This document shows positions 32,855 through 43,848 of a stretch of DNA of 64,000 nucleotides, one piece after another (the stretch's first letter is position 1; the number at the start of each line of letters is the position of its first letter). The notes under the pieces are model-generated. The model worked only from the letters and a program-made list of their open reading frames with translations. It did not search any database and had not been told where the DNA came from. Position numbers and translations under genes: made by a program. The stretch comes from Linanthus parryae (taxonomy: Eukaryota > Streptophyta > Magnoliopsida > Ericales > Polemoniaceae): assembly GCA_023055425.1 (NCBI GenBank), contig JALGPY010000003.1, positions 55,723,891 to 55,787,890 on the forward strand, in the 5' to 3' direction.

Positions 32855-33213
32855 TGAAAGAATCCTTCAAAAACTTTGGAAAAACAATCAAGAACACATA
32901 GAGAAAACGTAACAAAGAGAGATTTTCATTGAACAGCTCAACGATTTTGGCTGAATGAATCGCCGCAAACCCTAATATGGATTTATAAAAAGGGATTACC
33001 AATGTTCTTAATCTGGACTGTTGGATGAACCAAACTTTGCACAAATTACATAATGACCATGGTAGAAAGGACATATTATAAATACATAATGGCCTGCTTT
33101 GAGAAATAACAAAACAGGGCACAAATTTAGATAAAAGGCAAAGTGATCAACTGAAATAGTGAAAACTATTTTGTAGCATCAAGGTCTTCAAAGAACACTC
33201 CAAAAATTTGACA
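32855..33213 (-). repeat. 5' LTR of Copia Y
   Basis: About 359 bp; minus strand begins TGTCAAATTTTTGG and ends TTTCA, with TTTATAAATC near 32988. The flank after 33213 is ATTGA; its partner lies outside the window. Confidence 0.75.
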
Positions 33214-33747
33214 ATTGATGGAAACGAGCTCCTCAGCTAATAAAGGATACAAACACCACTGCTACATCGTCGCCTTACTCTGGCCTCATGCTTGCCATTG
33301 GTGCGAGGGCGTCCTTGTCGCCGTCGACGTCACCTGTTCGCCAATGCAGAGAAGAGACACAAAGAGTGAGAGAGAGGAACTCATATCTGGGCACTGGCTG
33401 TGGGACTCGTCGGCGTTTGTTCATCGTTTCCTTCCTTTGGTTTCTCTTCTTCTGAGAAATTTCATTTATGTATTAAAGATTTTATAATTTTTTTATGTTT
33501 TTTGTAAAAGTCCAAAAACCTCATATTTATGAATGACGTGCAAGAGATGTGGCCATGTGTGTCCAAAAATTTAACGGCAGTCACCCATGAGTACATGATT
33601 GTATGGTTTTGTAATTTTGATATCGTGACTGTACGATGTTGAATTATGAGTACCCAACTCACATAAAGAAAACTATGGGTACCTTCGGTGCAATTATGCC
33701 ATTTTTTTTTTTTACAGAAAACTTCTTTCTTCAAATCATACTACCTA
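33214..33747. other. Unannotated DNA between Copia Y and the Helitron
   Basis: A plus-strand frame of 90 codons exists at 33215-33487 but resembles nothing I know and its composition is unremarkable. The rest is AT-rich. It is presumably resident sequence; if the Helitron were absent, it would continue at 62166. Confidence 0.5.
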
Positions 33748-33775
33748 TAATAAAAGGAGATATGGCCACTTTACC
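33748..33775 (+). repeat. Helitron 5' terminus
   Basis: Begins TC after an A, then TACTACCTATAATAAAAGG. The pattern matches the 5' ends described for plant Helitrons. Confidence 0.8.
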
Positions 33776-33995
33776 AGCTAGGCGTTTTGCACACCGTGGA
33801 CCATTGATTGGCTTGCATGTGGGTTTGCCGCCATTGTCCTCCAACGGTAGTTTGCCACGTCCTTCTTCACCACTCCTTGCAATTTATTTCGGATTGAAAT
33901 GTCTGTGTTGTCCTCCTGCGGACCGGTATTTTACTGAGGCTATAATGGCATCATTTTGTAATTATGTTATCTGGTCTGGACCGATACGTAAATTC

Positions 33996-34970
33996 GATGA
34001 AAAAAATAACTTTTGATAACTTCCGGTTCTGCCCCTGCTATTTGTCATTTACTGGTTGTTTTCAATAGATTTAGTGGTTGTAATTTTGTTGCAGTAGTTG
34101 GATGTAGATGTAAATTTGTTGAAAAAAATAGATTCAGTTAACTTCCAGTTCTGTCCCTGCTGTGGTCTCTTTATTACCTATCCTGAATAGAGTTGGTGGC
34201 TGTAATTTCGTAGTGTGCTTCGTACCGATACGTAAATTCGATGAAAAAAATAACTTTTGATAACTTCCGGTTCTGCCCCTGCTATTTGTCATTTACTGGT
34301 TGTTTTCAATAGATTTAGTGGTTGTAATTTTGGTGTAGTAGTTGGATTTAGATGTAAATTGGTTGAAAAAAATAGATTCAGTTAACTTCCAGTTCTGTCC
34401 CTGCTGTGGTCTCTTTATTAGCTATCCTGAATAGAGTTGGTGGCTGTAATTTCGTAGTGTGCTTTGGATGCACATGTAAATTCGATGAAAAAAATAGAAT
34501 CTATTAACTTCCGGTTCTGCCCCTGGTGTTTCCGCTTTATGGGATGCCCTCAATACATTTCGTTGCTGTAAATCGGTTGTGTGACTTGGATGTAGATGTA
34601 AATTTGTTGGAAAAAAAAGCTTCAGTTAACTTCCATTTCTGTCCCCGACGTGGTCTCTTAATTAGGTGTCCTGAATATAGTTGGTGGCTGTAATTTGGTA
34701 GTGTGCTTTGGATGCACATGTAAATTCGATCAAAAAAATTGGCTTCTGTTGACTTCCGTTTTTACCCTTCATGTTTGTCTTTTAATGCAACTTCTGAATG
34801 GATTTTGTGGCTGTGGTTTGGCTGTGTGAGTCGGATGTACATGTAAATTCGAGAGCAGAAAAATGGATTCTGTGAATTTCCATTTGTGGTTTCGGGTTGT
34901 GTCGGATAGACGTTTAGGGTTGCGTCGTTTGCCGACGTACGTACTATAGGGTCAGAGAATGACCAAAAGT
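33996..34970 (+). repeat. Eight tandem 121-bp repeats in the Helitron 5' region
   Basis: Unit anchors of the form GATGAAAAAAAT at about 33996, 34118, 34240, 34362, 34484, 34606, 34728 and 34851 give a period of 119-124 bp. Odd and even units differ consistently (Ctgcccctg against Ctgtccctg types), so the first four form a dimer repeat of about 244 bp. A decayed extra copy lies near 35630. No coding potential. Confidence 0.88.
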
Positions 34971-35490
34971 CCCAAAGTGAACAGTCTAAATTTAGCAGAG
35001 GTACTTTTGTAATTAACAATTTTAGGTGGGTACTTTTGTAATAAGTGACTGTATTGACCCTTTTGTAATTAACAATTTTAAGTAGGTTCTTTTGTAATAA
35101 GTTATTTGAGGCACACCTTTAAATTGTTCACTCTTTTATTTATTGTCCTAGAATTTACATGTCAATTTCTCTTAATTTCTCCCTTCGCCCTTGCTACTCG
35201 CTGTATTTGAGATGATAAAGTATTTGGTTAGAGGGTTATTTCATCTTAACCATGTTTTCTTCCACATGAGAGAGATGCTTATTCTTCATTAGAGGATCAG
35301 AAGAAATATGCGACGTTTAGGGTTGTGTCGGTTAAACGTTTAGGGTTGCGTCTTTTGGCGACGTACGCACTGTAAGGTCAGAGAATGATCAAAAGTCCAA
35401 GAGTGAGCTGTCTAAATTTAGCAGAGGTACTTTTGTAATTAACAATTTTAGGTAGGTACTTTTGTAATAAGTGATTTTAGGCACACTTTT
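34905..35490 (+). repeat. Two direct repeats of about 150 bp
   Basis: 34905-35055 and 35330-35482 share a segment from CGTTTAGGGTTGCGTC to ACTTTTGTAATAAGTGA. A shorter echo (ACTTTTGTAATTAACAATTT) is at 35058-35110. This is a local duplication in the Helitron leader. Confidence 0.8.
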
Positions 35491-35499
35491 AAATTATTC

Positions 35500-37450
35500 A
35501 TTATATTTTATTTTGGTTAAAGGGTTATTTGATCTTGACCATGCTTCCTTCTGTATTGACCATTTTAACCATGCTATTTCCATATGTTTCGGTGTGGATT
35601 TTATATTTGGTGGCCGTAATATTGTTTACTTAGTTGGATGCAGATGTGAAATTGATAGGAAAAAATAGCTTTTGTTAGATTGATGGAGATGTCATCAAAT
35701 TGATCCAGAAAGTTATTATTTGTTAGCAGTCGATTTTGCCCTTGGTTATTCAACCTTCCTACCACGCCGACCATAGTCAGTGGTTGAGGTAATATCATCG
35801 TCTTCTCACTCAGAACTTTGCCCTCACTCTGCGTCGGTGCTCATTGGTGGAATTACCACCGCCTTTTGTTGCTTGGAGCCCAAGTACATGTACTGTTCTC
35901 GCCACTAATCTGACGTAAGCTGCTGTTACACAGCTTACACGTGTCGCAACAATCTCATGGGTTTAATGAGACGATGTCTCTGTTCTCCCACTGTCTACTC
36001 TCTTCGATATCTTTCCTGGTATGTGCAAAGCTCTCTCCCTATTTAGGGATGAATTTATCCCCTGTTTTTTTTTTTTTTTAATTTTTTCCTTTCTCTTCTT
36101 CTTCATTTTTGTGCTCCAAAGGTTCAATGTAGGGGTTGCATGTTTGAAGTTTGATGTAAGAGGTGTGTGCAATGGTTTGCCTCTGTTTCTGGATAATTCT
36201 TCTTTATCTTATTTAATTATTCATTTATATTTTCGCAACATTTTACTCACTGCTTAATTTATTTTCCATTCGGAGGTTGAATGGAGGAGTTGCATGTTCA
36301 GACTGGGTACAGTTTCTGGTTGTTGGATAAAATGTGTGTAGTTTGTGGTAAGATTGGGTTTGGTATGGTGGTCTGGTATTATTAAATGCTGATGATCTGG
36401 TTTATTCTATGTACATAGGTGTTCCACTACAGTTGCATGTACAGATCGATTGCAGTTTGTAGGTCCCCTATTAAATGTTTATAGTTTGGTGTAATATGGA
36501 GTTTGATGTGGAGGTTGGGTGTTATTAAATACCAATGATTTGGTAATTACCTGACTGCATTGTGTTGCGCTATTCAGCAGCTTGTATATTGTATGTCATA
36601 ACAAAATTGCCCTGTTTGTGATCAACTTTTGTATCTATTCTTTGATGTATTTCGTGCCGGGAACAAAATTTGGTTAGACAGTTGTTTGTTTGATTCAGTT
36701 TGTTTGAATATCCCATGTTTAATTGCATTACGTTATCTGTTCCAGCTGGTTTGTGGGGTTACACATGTGTTGCCGGTTGTGACGAGTTCATTGGACCGCA
36801 TTGTCGACTGTTTTCCTGGTAAGATGTTCGAATGAATGGTTTGTTCTATGGCATGATTGAAATTCAGGGATGATCTAAATTTTCCTCTTTTTTTTTTTAA
36901 TATTTTCTGGGTTTACCTGTTTTTTCAGCGACGTGGAAGGAGCTATTGGGCTGAGTGGTTGCTGTATTGGCATTGTTGTTTGCATATCACAGGTTCTTTT
37001 CTGCAATTTCTGAAATGATGCGGGTACTGTCGTTCAAAATGCTGGCCATAGCTTGGTTTATTAGTGATGTGTGAACTGTATATGTTGTTATGTGGTCCTA
37101 ATTCTATTGGATGGTTGAAATGCTACGAGTGCATATTTTTTTGTGTGATTCGTACAATATGATGATTAATATGATATAATATGGGATGTATGTTAAAAAG
37201 ATAAATGTCATTACTGGTGATGAATATGTTATGTTAGAACATGTGCGTCACTTAAATTTTGTCAGTGAATAAGTAAATTTTCAAGTAGTTTGAATTGAGT
37301 TAAGTGTGTATTCACTAACGGCAGCAGACCGTTGCAGAATGAGGGAGGTGGAAGGTTAAAACAAAAGTCCCAAGATATGGGAAAAAGTCCAGCATTCCCT
37401 GTATCACAAAAATTCTTCGATTCTAGATTTGTTGTGGTGTGTCCTGAGTA
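35500..37450. other. Upstream region of the Helitron transposase gene
   Basis: About 2 kb of AT-rich DNA with poly-T tracts (36066, 36890). No protein-coding exon is recognisable. It probably holds the promoter and 5' UTR of the AT-hook/RepHel gene. Confidence 0.5.
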
Positions 37451-39961
37451 ATGATTTACAATATAGGTATGTCTGCTACTAATACAGACAAGAGTCCACT
37501 GGTCACTGAATCAGAAGCATTGCAAGATCCTGGACTGTGCGGTAATTCCCTGGGTGATGGAGAGATTGAATGCCCCGGCGTGCTGACATCACAGCCGCCA
37601 GCTCTTATCATTACTGCATCTAATGCTAAAAATGATGAGTCTTGTAGATTGCCTCCTGTTGATCAAGTATGCAGTGGTAGAATTGCAAGCTTTGGCGCTC
37701 GTGGCCGCGGTGGAAGAGGGCGGCCTCGGAAAAATGCAGTTGTTGTAACCTCACACGGTGCATGCAATAGCCGTGAGGCAACGCCAGAGTTAGTTAATAC
37801 AAGCAAACTCGCAGTACGTGCTGAATCAGAATCATTGCAGGATTCTGGACTGCGCAGGAATTTAGTGCCTGGTGGAGATGATGTATCACCATTGACTGTT
37901 ATCCATCCTGTATATGCTGGCACTACTGATGCATCATCCGCATTGCTTGATGCTGATAATGTAGGTGGTGGACGAAGTGTGGACTGTAGTGGTCGTGGCC
38001 GTGGTAGAAGAGGGCGTCCTCGCAAAAATGCTGGTGGTGCAACCTCGGACAATGTCTACAGCAGCGGTGTCGGAATGCTCAACATAGGCAACAGTAGAAG
38101 AGTGTTGGATGCTTCTGCAATGGTTCGAAATCCATTTTTCGTAGAAGAAGTTGAGTGCTCTGCCGTACCAAAATTCAATGCAAACAGTCGTTCTGTTGAA
38201 GGTACATGCAGTGATGTCGCCGTCGATTCTGCGACTGCAGTAGAAAAGGTTGATCATATTATTAGTGAAAATTCAGGTACTGATGTTGTGGGATGCCATA
38301 ATATGCAATTTATGCCGCCTGAATCATGTGGTGGTGCAGTTACTGGAATTGCTGCGGTGGGTTGTTTTGAAATTGCAAATGCCGTACATGCAACATCTGC
38401 TGGAGAGATTTCACGGGGGGGTCGTCCTCGACGTGGTAGAAGAGGAAGACCCCGGAAAAATGAAGTTACGTTGACTTCACAGAAGGTCAGTGACGGAGTT
38501 GAGGGAAGGCCGGAGCAAGACAACAATCCAAAGGATTTTGATAATGTTGCAGGTGCTCGCAATCAATTTTTCCGTGAACAAATAGAAACATGTGGTGTAG
38601 CCAAACCGGCGCAAAATCTCTCTGCTGGGGATGGTTCATCCAATACCGTTATATCATCTCCCTCAAATCACACACATCAGTATGCTGCCGTGTCTCATGT
38701 GATTGATTTACGGGAGGTTTCTGCTGTTCGGCCTCAAAATTCATGTCATGCTGCTCTGGGTTGCCGTAACAAGCAATGTACATCGTCTGAATCATGTCGT
38801 GGTGCAGTGACTGTAGTTGCTGCTAGGGATGATTCCGAGGTTGAAAATGTTGAATGTGGGATATCTGCTCAAGAACTATCATTTAGGACTGGGAGTGGAC
38901 GTGGTAGAAGAGGAAGACCTCGGAAAAATGAGGTTGTTGTGATTTCAGATAGGCAAACTGACGGTCCTCGAACTAGGGTGGAGCGAGACAACGATTCCAC
39001 AGTATTTGATCTTACTGCGACTGTGCGGAATCAATTTTTCCGTGACCACGTAGAGGGCACTGCTGTTGCTGCACCGGTTGACACAGCCTGTGCTGGGGGT
39101 AGTTCCTCAGTCACTCCTACAGCACCTCCCCCTTCTGAAAAACAGCAGGTCGCTGATGTTATTTGCGGAAATTCATGTGCTGATGTTGATTGTTCTGCTG
39201 TTATGCAATCTATGTGTTCCGATGCAATGAATCAGGTTTTCGGAGAACAAGGTGAAGTCCCAGTCAATGATGTTCGTGACTCCGCTGCTACTGAATCATG
39301 TAGAGGTGTAGTTACTGGAATTAATGCGGTGGATTGTTTTGAAATTGCGAATGCTGTAGATGCAACATCTGCTGCAGAGATTTCACGAGGGGGTCGTCGT
39401 GGACGTGGTAGAAGAGGAAGACCCCGGAAAACTGAAGCTGATTTGACTTCGCAGAAGGTCATTGACGGAGTTGAAGGAAGGACGGAGCGAGACAACAATC
39501 CAAAAGTATTTGATAATGTTGCGGGTGCCTGCAACCATTTTTTCCGTGAACAAATAGAAATAGCTGGTGTGGCCAAGCCGGCGCACAATCCCTCTGCTGG
39601 GGGTGGTTCATCCAATACCGTTATATCGTCTCCCTCCAATGTAACACACCAGTCCACTCCCGTGTCTCATGTGATTGAAATACGGGAGGTTTCTGATGTT
39701 AGTCCTCAAAGTTCATCAGCTGATGTTCTGGGTTGCCGTACCAGGCAAGTTACACCGTCCGAGTCATGTAGTGTTGCAATGACTGTCGTTGCTGCTAGGG
39801 ATGGTTCTGAGGTTGAAAATGTTGAATGTGGGATATCTGCTCAAGAACTATCATGCAGGACTGGGCGTGGACGTGGTAGAAGAGGAAGACCTCGGAAAAA
39901 TGAAGTTGGTGCAATTTTAGAGAGCCTAACTGTCCGTCCTGGACGTAGGCTCGAGCGATAG
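37451..39961 (+). CDS. AT-hook repeat region of the Helitron transposase gene (first part)
   Basis: 836 open codons; a second start at 37469 (MSATNTDKS) is possible. It holds six AT-hooks of the form GRGRxGRPRKN at about 37706, 37995, 38425, 38895, 39395 and 39866. AT-hooks bind the minor groove of AT-rich DNA. Between them recurs a motif like RNQFFRExVE (about 38125, 38563, 39028, 39535). A superunit of about 970 bp (from 38330 and from 39300) is duplicated. It ends at a TAG (39959-39961) where sister repeats have Asp; the coding sequence continues after a one-base loss near 40037. A splice joins the downstream part to RepHel. I know no such fusion, so it may be specific to this family. Confidence 0.8.
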   Translation: MIYNIGMSATNTDKSPLVTESEALQDPGLCGNSLGDGEIECPGVLTSQPPALIITASNAKNDESCRLPPVDQVCSGRIASFGARGRGGRGRPRKNAVVVTSHGACNSREATPELVNTSKLAVRAESESLQDSGLRRNLVPGGDDVSPLTVIHPVYAGTTDASSALLDADNVGGGRSVDCSGRGRGRRGRPRKNAGGATSDNVYSSGVGMLNIGNSRRVLDASAMVRNPFFVEEVECSAVPKFNANSRSVEGTCSDVAVDSATAVEKVDHIISENSGTDVVGCHNMQFMPPESCGGAVTGIAAVGCFEIANAVHATSAGEISRGGRPRRGRRGRPRKNEVTLTSQKVSDGVEGRPEQDNNPKDFDNVAGARNQFFREQIETCGVAKPAQNLSAGDGSSNTVISSPSNHTHQYAAVSHVIDLREVSAVRPQNSCHAALGCRNKQCTSSESCRGAVTVVAARDDSEVENVECGISAQELSFRTGSGRGRRGRPRKNEVVVISDRQTDGPRTRVERDNDSTVFDLTATVRNQFFRDHVEGTAVAAPVDTACAGGSSSVTPTAPPPSEKQQVADVICGNSCADVDCSAVMQSMCSDAMNQVFGEQGEVPVNDVRDSAATESCRGVVTGINAVDCFEIANAVDATSAAEISRGGRRGRGRRGRPRKTEADLTSQKVIDGVEGRTERDNNPKVFDNVAGACNHFFREQIEIAGVAKPAHNPSAGGGSSNTVISSPSNVTHQSTPVSHVIEIREVSDVSPQSSSADVLGCRTRQVTPSESCSVAMTVVAARDGSEVENVECGISAQELSCRTGRGRGRRGRPRKNEVGAILESLTVRPGRRLER

Positions 39962-41434
39962 AGCGATGCCACAATGTGTGATCTTAATGCGGTTGTGCGG
40001 AATCAATTTTTCCGTGAACACGTAGAGTCCACTGCTGTACTGCACCGTCTGACACGGCCTGTGCCGGAGATAGTACGTCAGTTACTCCTACAGCACCTCC
40101 CCCTTCTGAAAAACAGCAGGTCGCCAATGTTATTAGCGGAAATTCATGTGTTGATGTTGACCGTTGTGATGTTATGCAATCTATGTGTTCTGATGCAATG
40201 AATCAGGTTTTGCGAGGACGAGTTGATTTTTCTTCTGTAACCCCACCTGCTGACCGCAGCTGTTCTGGTGAAGTTGCAGGCAATGATGTTCGTCACTGTG
40301 CTGCAACTGAACCATTGAGTAAGATTGCTGTCGGTGATTGTCCGATTATTGGAAATGCTGTAGCAGGGATAACTGCTGTACATATTTCACCTGGGGGTCG
40401 TCGTGAACGTGGCATAAGAGGAAGACCTCGGAAGAATGGATCGGGTGCAACTTCGCACAATGACCCCAATGGTGTTCAGAAAAGGTTGCAGGGAACCAAA
40501 GACTCAACAGTTCCAAACAGCTCGAAGGTTGTCGCTAATCATTTTTTCCGTGATCAAGTAAATTCATCCACCATATCAATAAAAGGTTTCTATAGCTGTG
40601 AGAGGGAAGATTCATCCGCTGATCATGAGGCTGCTCCTGTGATTGAGATAGAAGAGGTTGCGGACATCGTTCGTGGAGAATCGTCGGTTGACATTGTGCA
40701 TCCCTATGGTTCACAATTTACTTCTTCGGAAGCAGTAACTCATCGGCCAACTTTGTTGCCTGAAGGCGGTGGTAACGAAGTACATAATGAACAAGAACAG
40801 ACGCCCAAAGCTGTTGTTCGTGATGGAGAAGACGTAGACTGTAGTGTTGCTAATCCAAACGAGGCAGTGAGTAGCGTGGCAATTCCAGGAAACTGTCGGA
40901 AGAGGGGTAGACCGTCGAAAGTTGCTTCAAGTGCTTCTCCAGTATGTGAAAACAGAAGCAGTGTGAGTCCAAACAATAGTCGAGAATGCACAGCAAAGGA
41001 GAAAACTGTTGTGCCTCGGGCTACATGTGATTCGCAGCGAAAGCACAGTGGTCCGAGGAAAGTTTCATCTCAGAGATTACTTAAACGTGGTATTGCATGT
41101 CTCCCGGCAAAAGATTGCCCTGCAGCCTCAACAAATGTAGTCGGTACCTCAGTGCCTCCGTCCACAGCAACTGCACAGTTAACGCCACATTCTAGATCTT
41201 CCCGGATTGTTGTCCGGCATGGCTTCTGTGTCACTGCTCTGGATGTGTACAACGGTCAGCAGAATCATGGACTGGCATTCGCTCCTTCCAGCGTCACTAC
41301 TGCTCCGTGTTCTCGCACAGTGAATGATTCATCTGCACCTCCCTTATTTCAATATGCTGCAACTCAGTCATCATCTGACATTCCTGCATCATCGGAGCCT
41401 ATTGGTGATGGTGGTGCATCATGCTCGTTGTCAG
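39962..41434 (+). pseudogene. AT-hook repeat region, second part, up to the intron
   Basis: Continues the repeat protein after the TAG at 39959-39961 and a one-base deletion near 40037; the frame is open from about 40040 to 41434. It carries another FFRE motif (about 40000), a seventh AT-hook (GIRGRPRKN, about 40415), a related FFRDQV motif (about 40540), and a diverged eighth hook (KRGRPSK, about 40900). The rest is Ser/Val-rich and presumably disordered. A strong donor GTGAGT at 41435 ends the exon in phase 1. Confidence 0.75.
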
Positions 41435-41570
41435 GTGAGTCCAGCAAGCGTCCTCCCGGTACTTCCACTGGCGCTAAACCATCGAGTGAGTATTATACTC
41501 CTGCTGATGATATTCCCCCTCTTGTCTGTTCTCGGTATTGATTATTATTTTCAATGTGTCTGTCTTGCAG
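41435..41570 (+). other. Intron joining the AT-hook region to RepHel
   Basis: 136 bp from GTGAGT (41435) to TTGCAG (41570). The exon before ends with one base of a codon and the exon after supplies the other two, restoring a Glu codon and the Helitron N-domain frame. The upstream frame can read through to a stop at 41541 if unspliced, which would give a separate AT-hook protein. Confidence 0.75.
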
Positions 41571-42428
41571 AGAAGAAGCGTAGAAAGAGGTGGCAACGTG
41601 ATCCGCCCTCTCCTCCCACTGAACCGAGCCGGCTACCCCAGCCAAGGATATGTCCTCATTGCCAGGCCAAACTTTTTGCGTACGAACCAGATGGATTTTG
41701 CTGCAGTTCGGGCCGAGTTGTTCTTGCTGCACATGAAATTCCTGATACACTGGCTGCATTGCTACTGTCGGATAATGCAACAAGTCAGGAATTCAGAACT
41801 TCGATTCGTGCATACAACAGTTTGTTTTCTTTCACATCTATGGGCGTGAAGAATGATCGTGAAATCCTCAAAAATAGCAAAGGAATTTATACATTCAGGG
41901 TTCAGGGTCAAATATATCATTACATCAATAACCTCGACCCCGGTGAGGAGACACCTCGATATCTGCAATTATATTTTTACGATCCTGCTTATCACTTACA
42001 TTGTCGATCTCAGACGTTCAGCAATGTTGATCCGTCCATTATTGCTTGCCTGACTGACATCCTGAAATCAAATCCCTACAATGAAAAATTCCAGTCAATG
42101 TCTGAGACCCCTGATCTCATGGACTGTGATATACGTATTCGGTGTGATCCCGGCTTGGATCAGAGAACCCATAACATGCCTACTTCAGATCAGGTTGCCG
42201 GCATTTGGATAGATGATGAATATCGTGCAGGCAAGTATTCGCGTGATATCTTGGTGCAGCGAAAGAAGGGTGGGCCAGAACCAATCAAGTACCACTTGGG
42301 GTGCTACGACCCACTACAGTACCCGATTATGTTCCCTTATGGTCAACCTGGTTGGCATACTGGTATCGAGAAGAAACCTGCGAAGAATAATGCTGCAAAA
42401 GGGCCAAAGAAGAAGAAGCGGCGTTCAG
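41571..42428 (+). CDS. Helitron RepHel: Helitron-like N-terminal domain
   Basis: Opens with a basic stretch (KKRRKRWQRDPPSPP), then the Helitron N-domain zinc motif CPHCQAKLFAYEPDGFCC, and motifs such as YHYINNLDPGEE, DVRIRCDPG-like IRIRCDPG, and YHLGCYDPLQYPIMFPYG. This domain precedes Rep in all plant Helitrons. The exon ends with a basic KKKKRRS and a donor GT at 42429. Phase matching to the acceptor at 42513 (ATTTTAG) supports the next exon join. Confidence 0.88.
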
Positions 42429-42513
42429 GTTTGCACATGCCCAATGTTCTTGAATGACACAATCTTCTCTTCTTTGCAGACATATTTACATGATGTTCTA
42501 ACTGTTATTTTAG

Positions 42514-43848
42514 TCGATGCAGGTAAAGAGGATGCAGAGCCAGAGATTCCAACTGTGACCTGTCGGCAGTACTACTGCTACCGTTTGCAAATTCGAAGCA
42601 TGCGGCATTCCTCGATTTTATTTTTCGGTCGTTTGCTTCAACAATATATTGTTGACATGTACATCAAATTGGAAACAAGTCGACTTGACTATGTGCGCTT
42701 TAACCAGGATGATATCCGCGCAGAACTTTATCGAGGTATAATTGATAGTCTGGCAGCAGGAGAAACGAATCCTGAGAACATTGGTCGTCATGTTGTTCTA
42801 CCACCTTCATTTGTTGGGGGACCACGAGATATGAAGCGTCGTTATCAAGATGCAATGGCCCTTGTGCGTCAGTTTGGAAAGCCTGATTACTTTGTAACGA
42901 TGACTTGCAATCCTAGATGGTCTGAAATCCAAGATGAGCTCCTGCCTCATGAGGAAGCATCGAATCGACCAGATTTAGTAGCTCGCATTTTTCGTGCGAA
43001 GGTAGTTGAGCTGAAACGTGATTTAATCGAGCGAGAAATTCTTGGCCCGATTGCAGCTTATACGTATGTCATTGAGTATCAGAAACGTGGTCTTCCACAT
43101 GTGCATTTCCTGCTGATTCTGAAAAAGTTTGCAAAATTGATGCAACCTGATGAGTATGACAGGTATATCTCAGCTGAAATTCCTGATCCTAAGGTCAATC
43201 CTCATCTCTACAATGCTGTTGTCAGGCATATGATGCACGGTCCTTGTGGTGAACACAACAAGAAGAATGTATGTATGCGGCCTCGGACTGGGTGCAAGAA
43301 CAGATATCCTCGGGATTTTTGCAATGCCACAAGAACTGGTGATAATTCGTTTGCTATTTATCGACGACAGCGCAACGGTCGCACTGTTGAGGTTCGAGGA
43401 GCTACTCTTGATAATAGATGGGTCGTGCCTTACAATCCATACTTGCTGGCAAAATATGACTGCCACATAAATGTCGAGATTTGCTCAACAATCAAGGCAG
43501 TTAAATATCTGTACAAGTATATTTACAAAGGGCACGATAAAATTGCATTCCAACTTGTGTCAAATCAAACAAGTGGTATTGATGAAATTGCAGCCTTTCA
43601 GTCTGCCAGGTGGATTTCACCTCCGGAGGCTGCATGGCGTCTTTACAATTTCCCGCTCAACGAGATGTATCCTTCTGTAACTGCACTTCCACTTCACCTT
43701 CCCGGCATGCAATCTATTTCCTTCGACAAATATACGAAGCTTCCATACATTGCCGCGGATAAGAAGTACGCGAAGACAATGTTGACGGAATATTTCGAAA
43801 CCAATAAGCGTGATGAAAGTGCAAAGCGTTGGTTGTACAGCGATTTCC
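42514..43848 (+). CDS. Helitron RepHel: Rep (HUH nuclease) domain
   Basis: The rolling-circle initiator domain. The metal-binding HUH motif is GLPHVHFLLIL (about 43090-43125) and the catalytic two-tyrosine region is KAVKYLYKYIYKGHD (about 43495-43540). Other family motifs: RQYYCYRLQIR, NIGRHVVLPPSFVGGPRDM, FVTMTCNPRWSEI and GCKNRYPRDFC. In the family this domain nicks and joins DNA ends at TC/CTRR. A one-base deletion near 43848 shifts the frame at the link to the helicase; all key residues before it are present. Confidence 0.93.

Larger units (their letters stand above)
1..33213 (-). mobile_element. Ty1/Copia retrotransposon Y (outermost, interrupted)
   Basis: A minus-strand Copia element whose 3' part runs off the left window edge. 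Its gag, protease and pre-integrase remains occupy 1-1637. The gag start, primer-binding site and 5' LTR lie at 32684-33213, on the far side of a 31-kb insertion (element Z). The two halves belong together because CAACA flanks the insertion on both sides (1633-1637 and 32684-32688) and the gag frame continues when one copy is removed. The short LTR (about 360 bp) and compact gag suggest the Ale/Retrofit group, but lineage is a guess. Integrase, reverse transcriptase and the 3' LTR are outside the window. Confidence 0.85.

Noticed and set aside
33215..33487. A 90-codon frame as a host gene
   Set aside because: No recognisable motif, no good neighbours, and ordinary composition for chance.
43248..43470. 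Overlapping frames inside RepHel
   Set aside because: Shadows of the conserved Rep frame.
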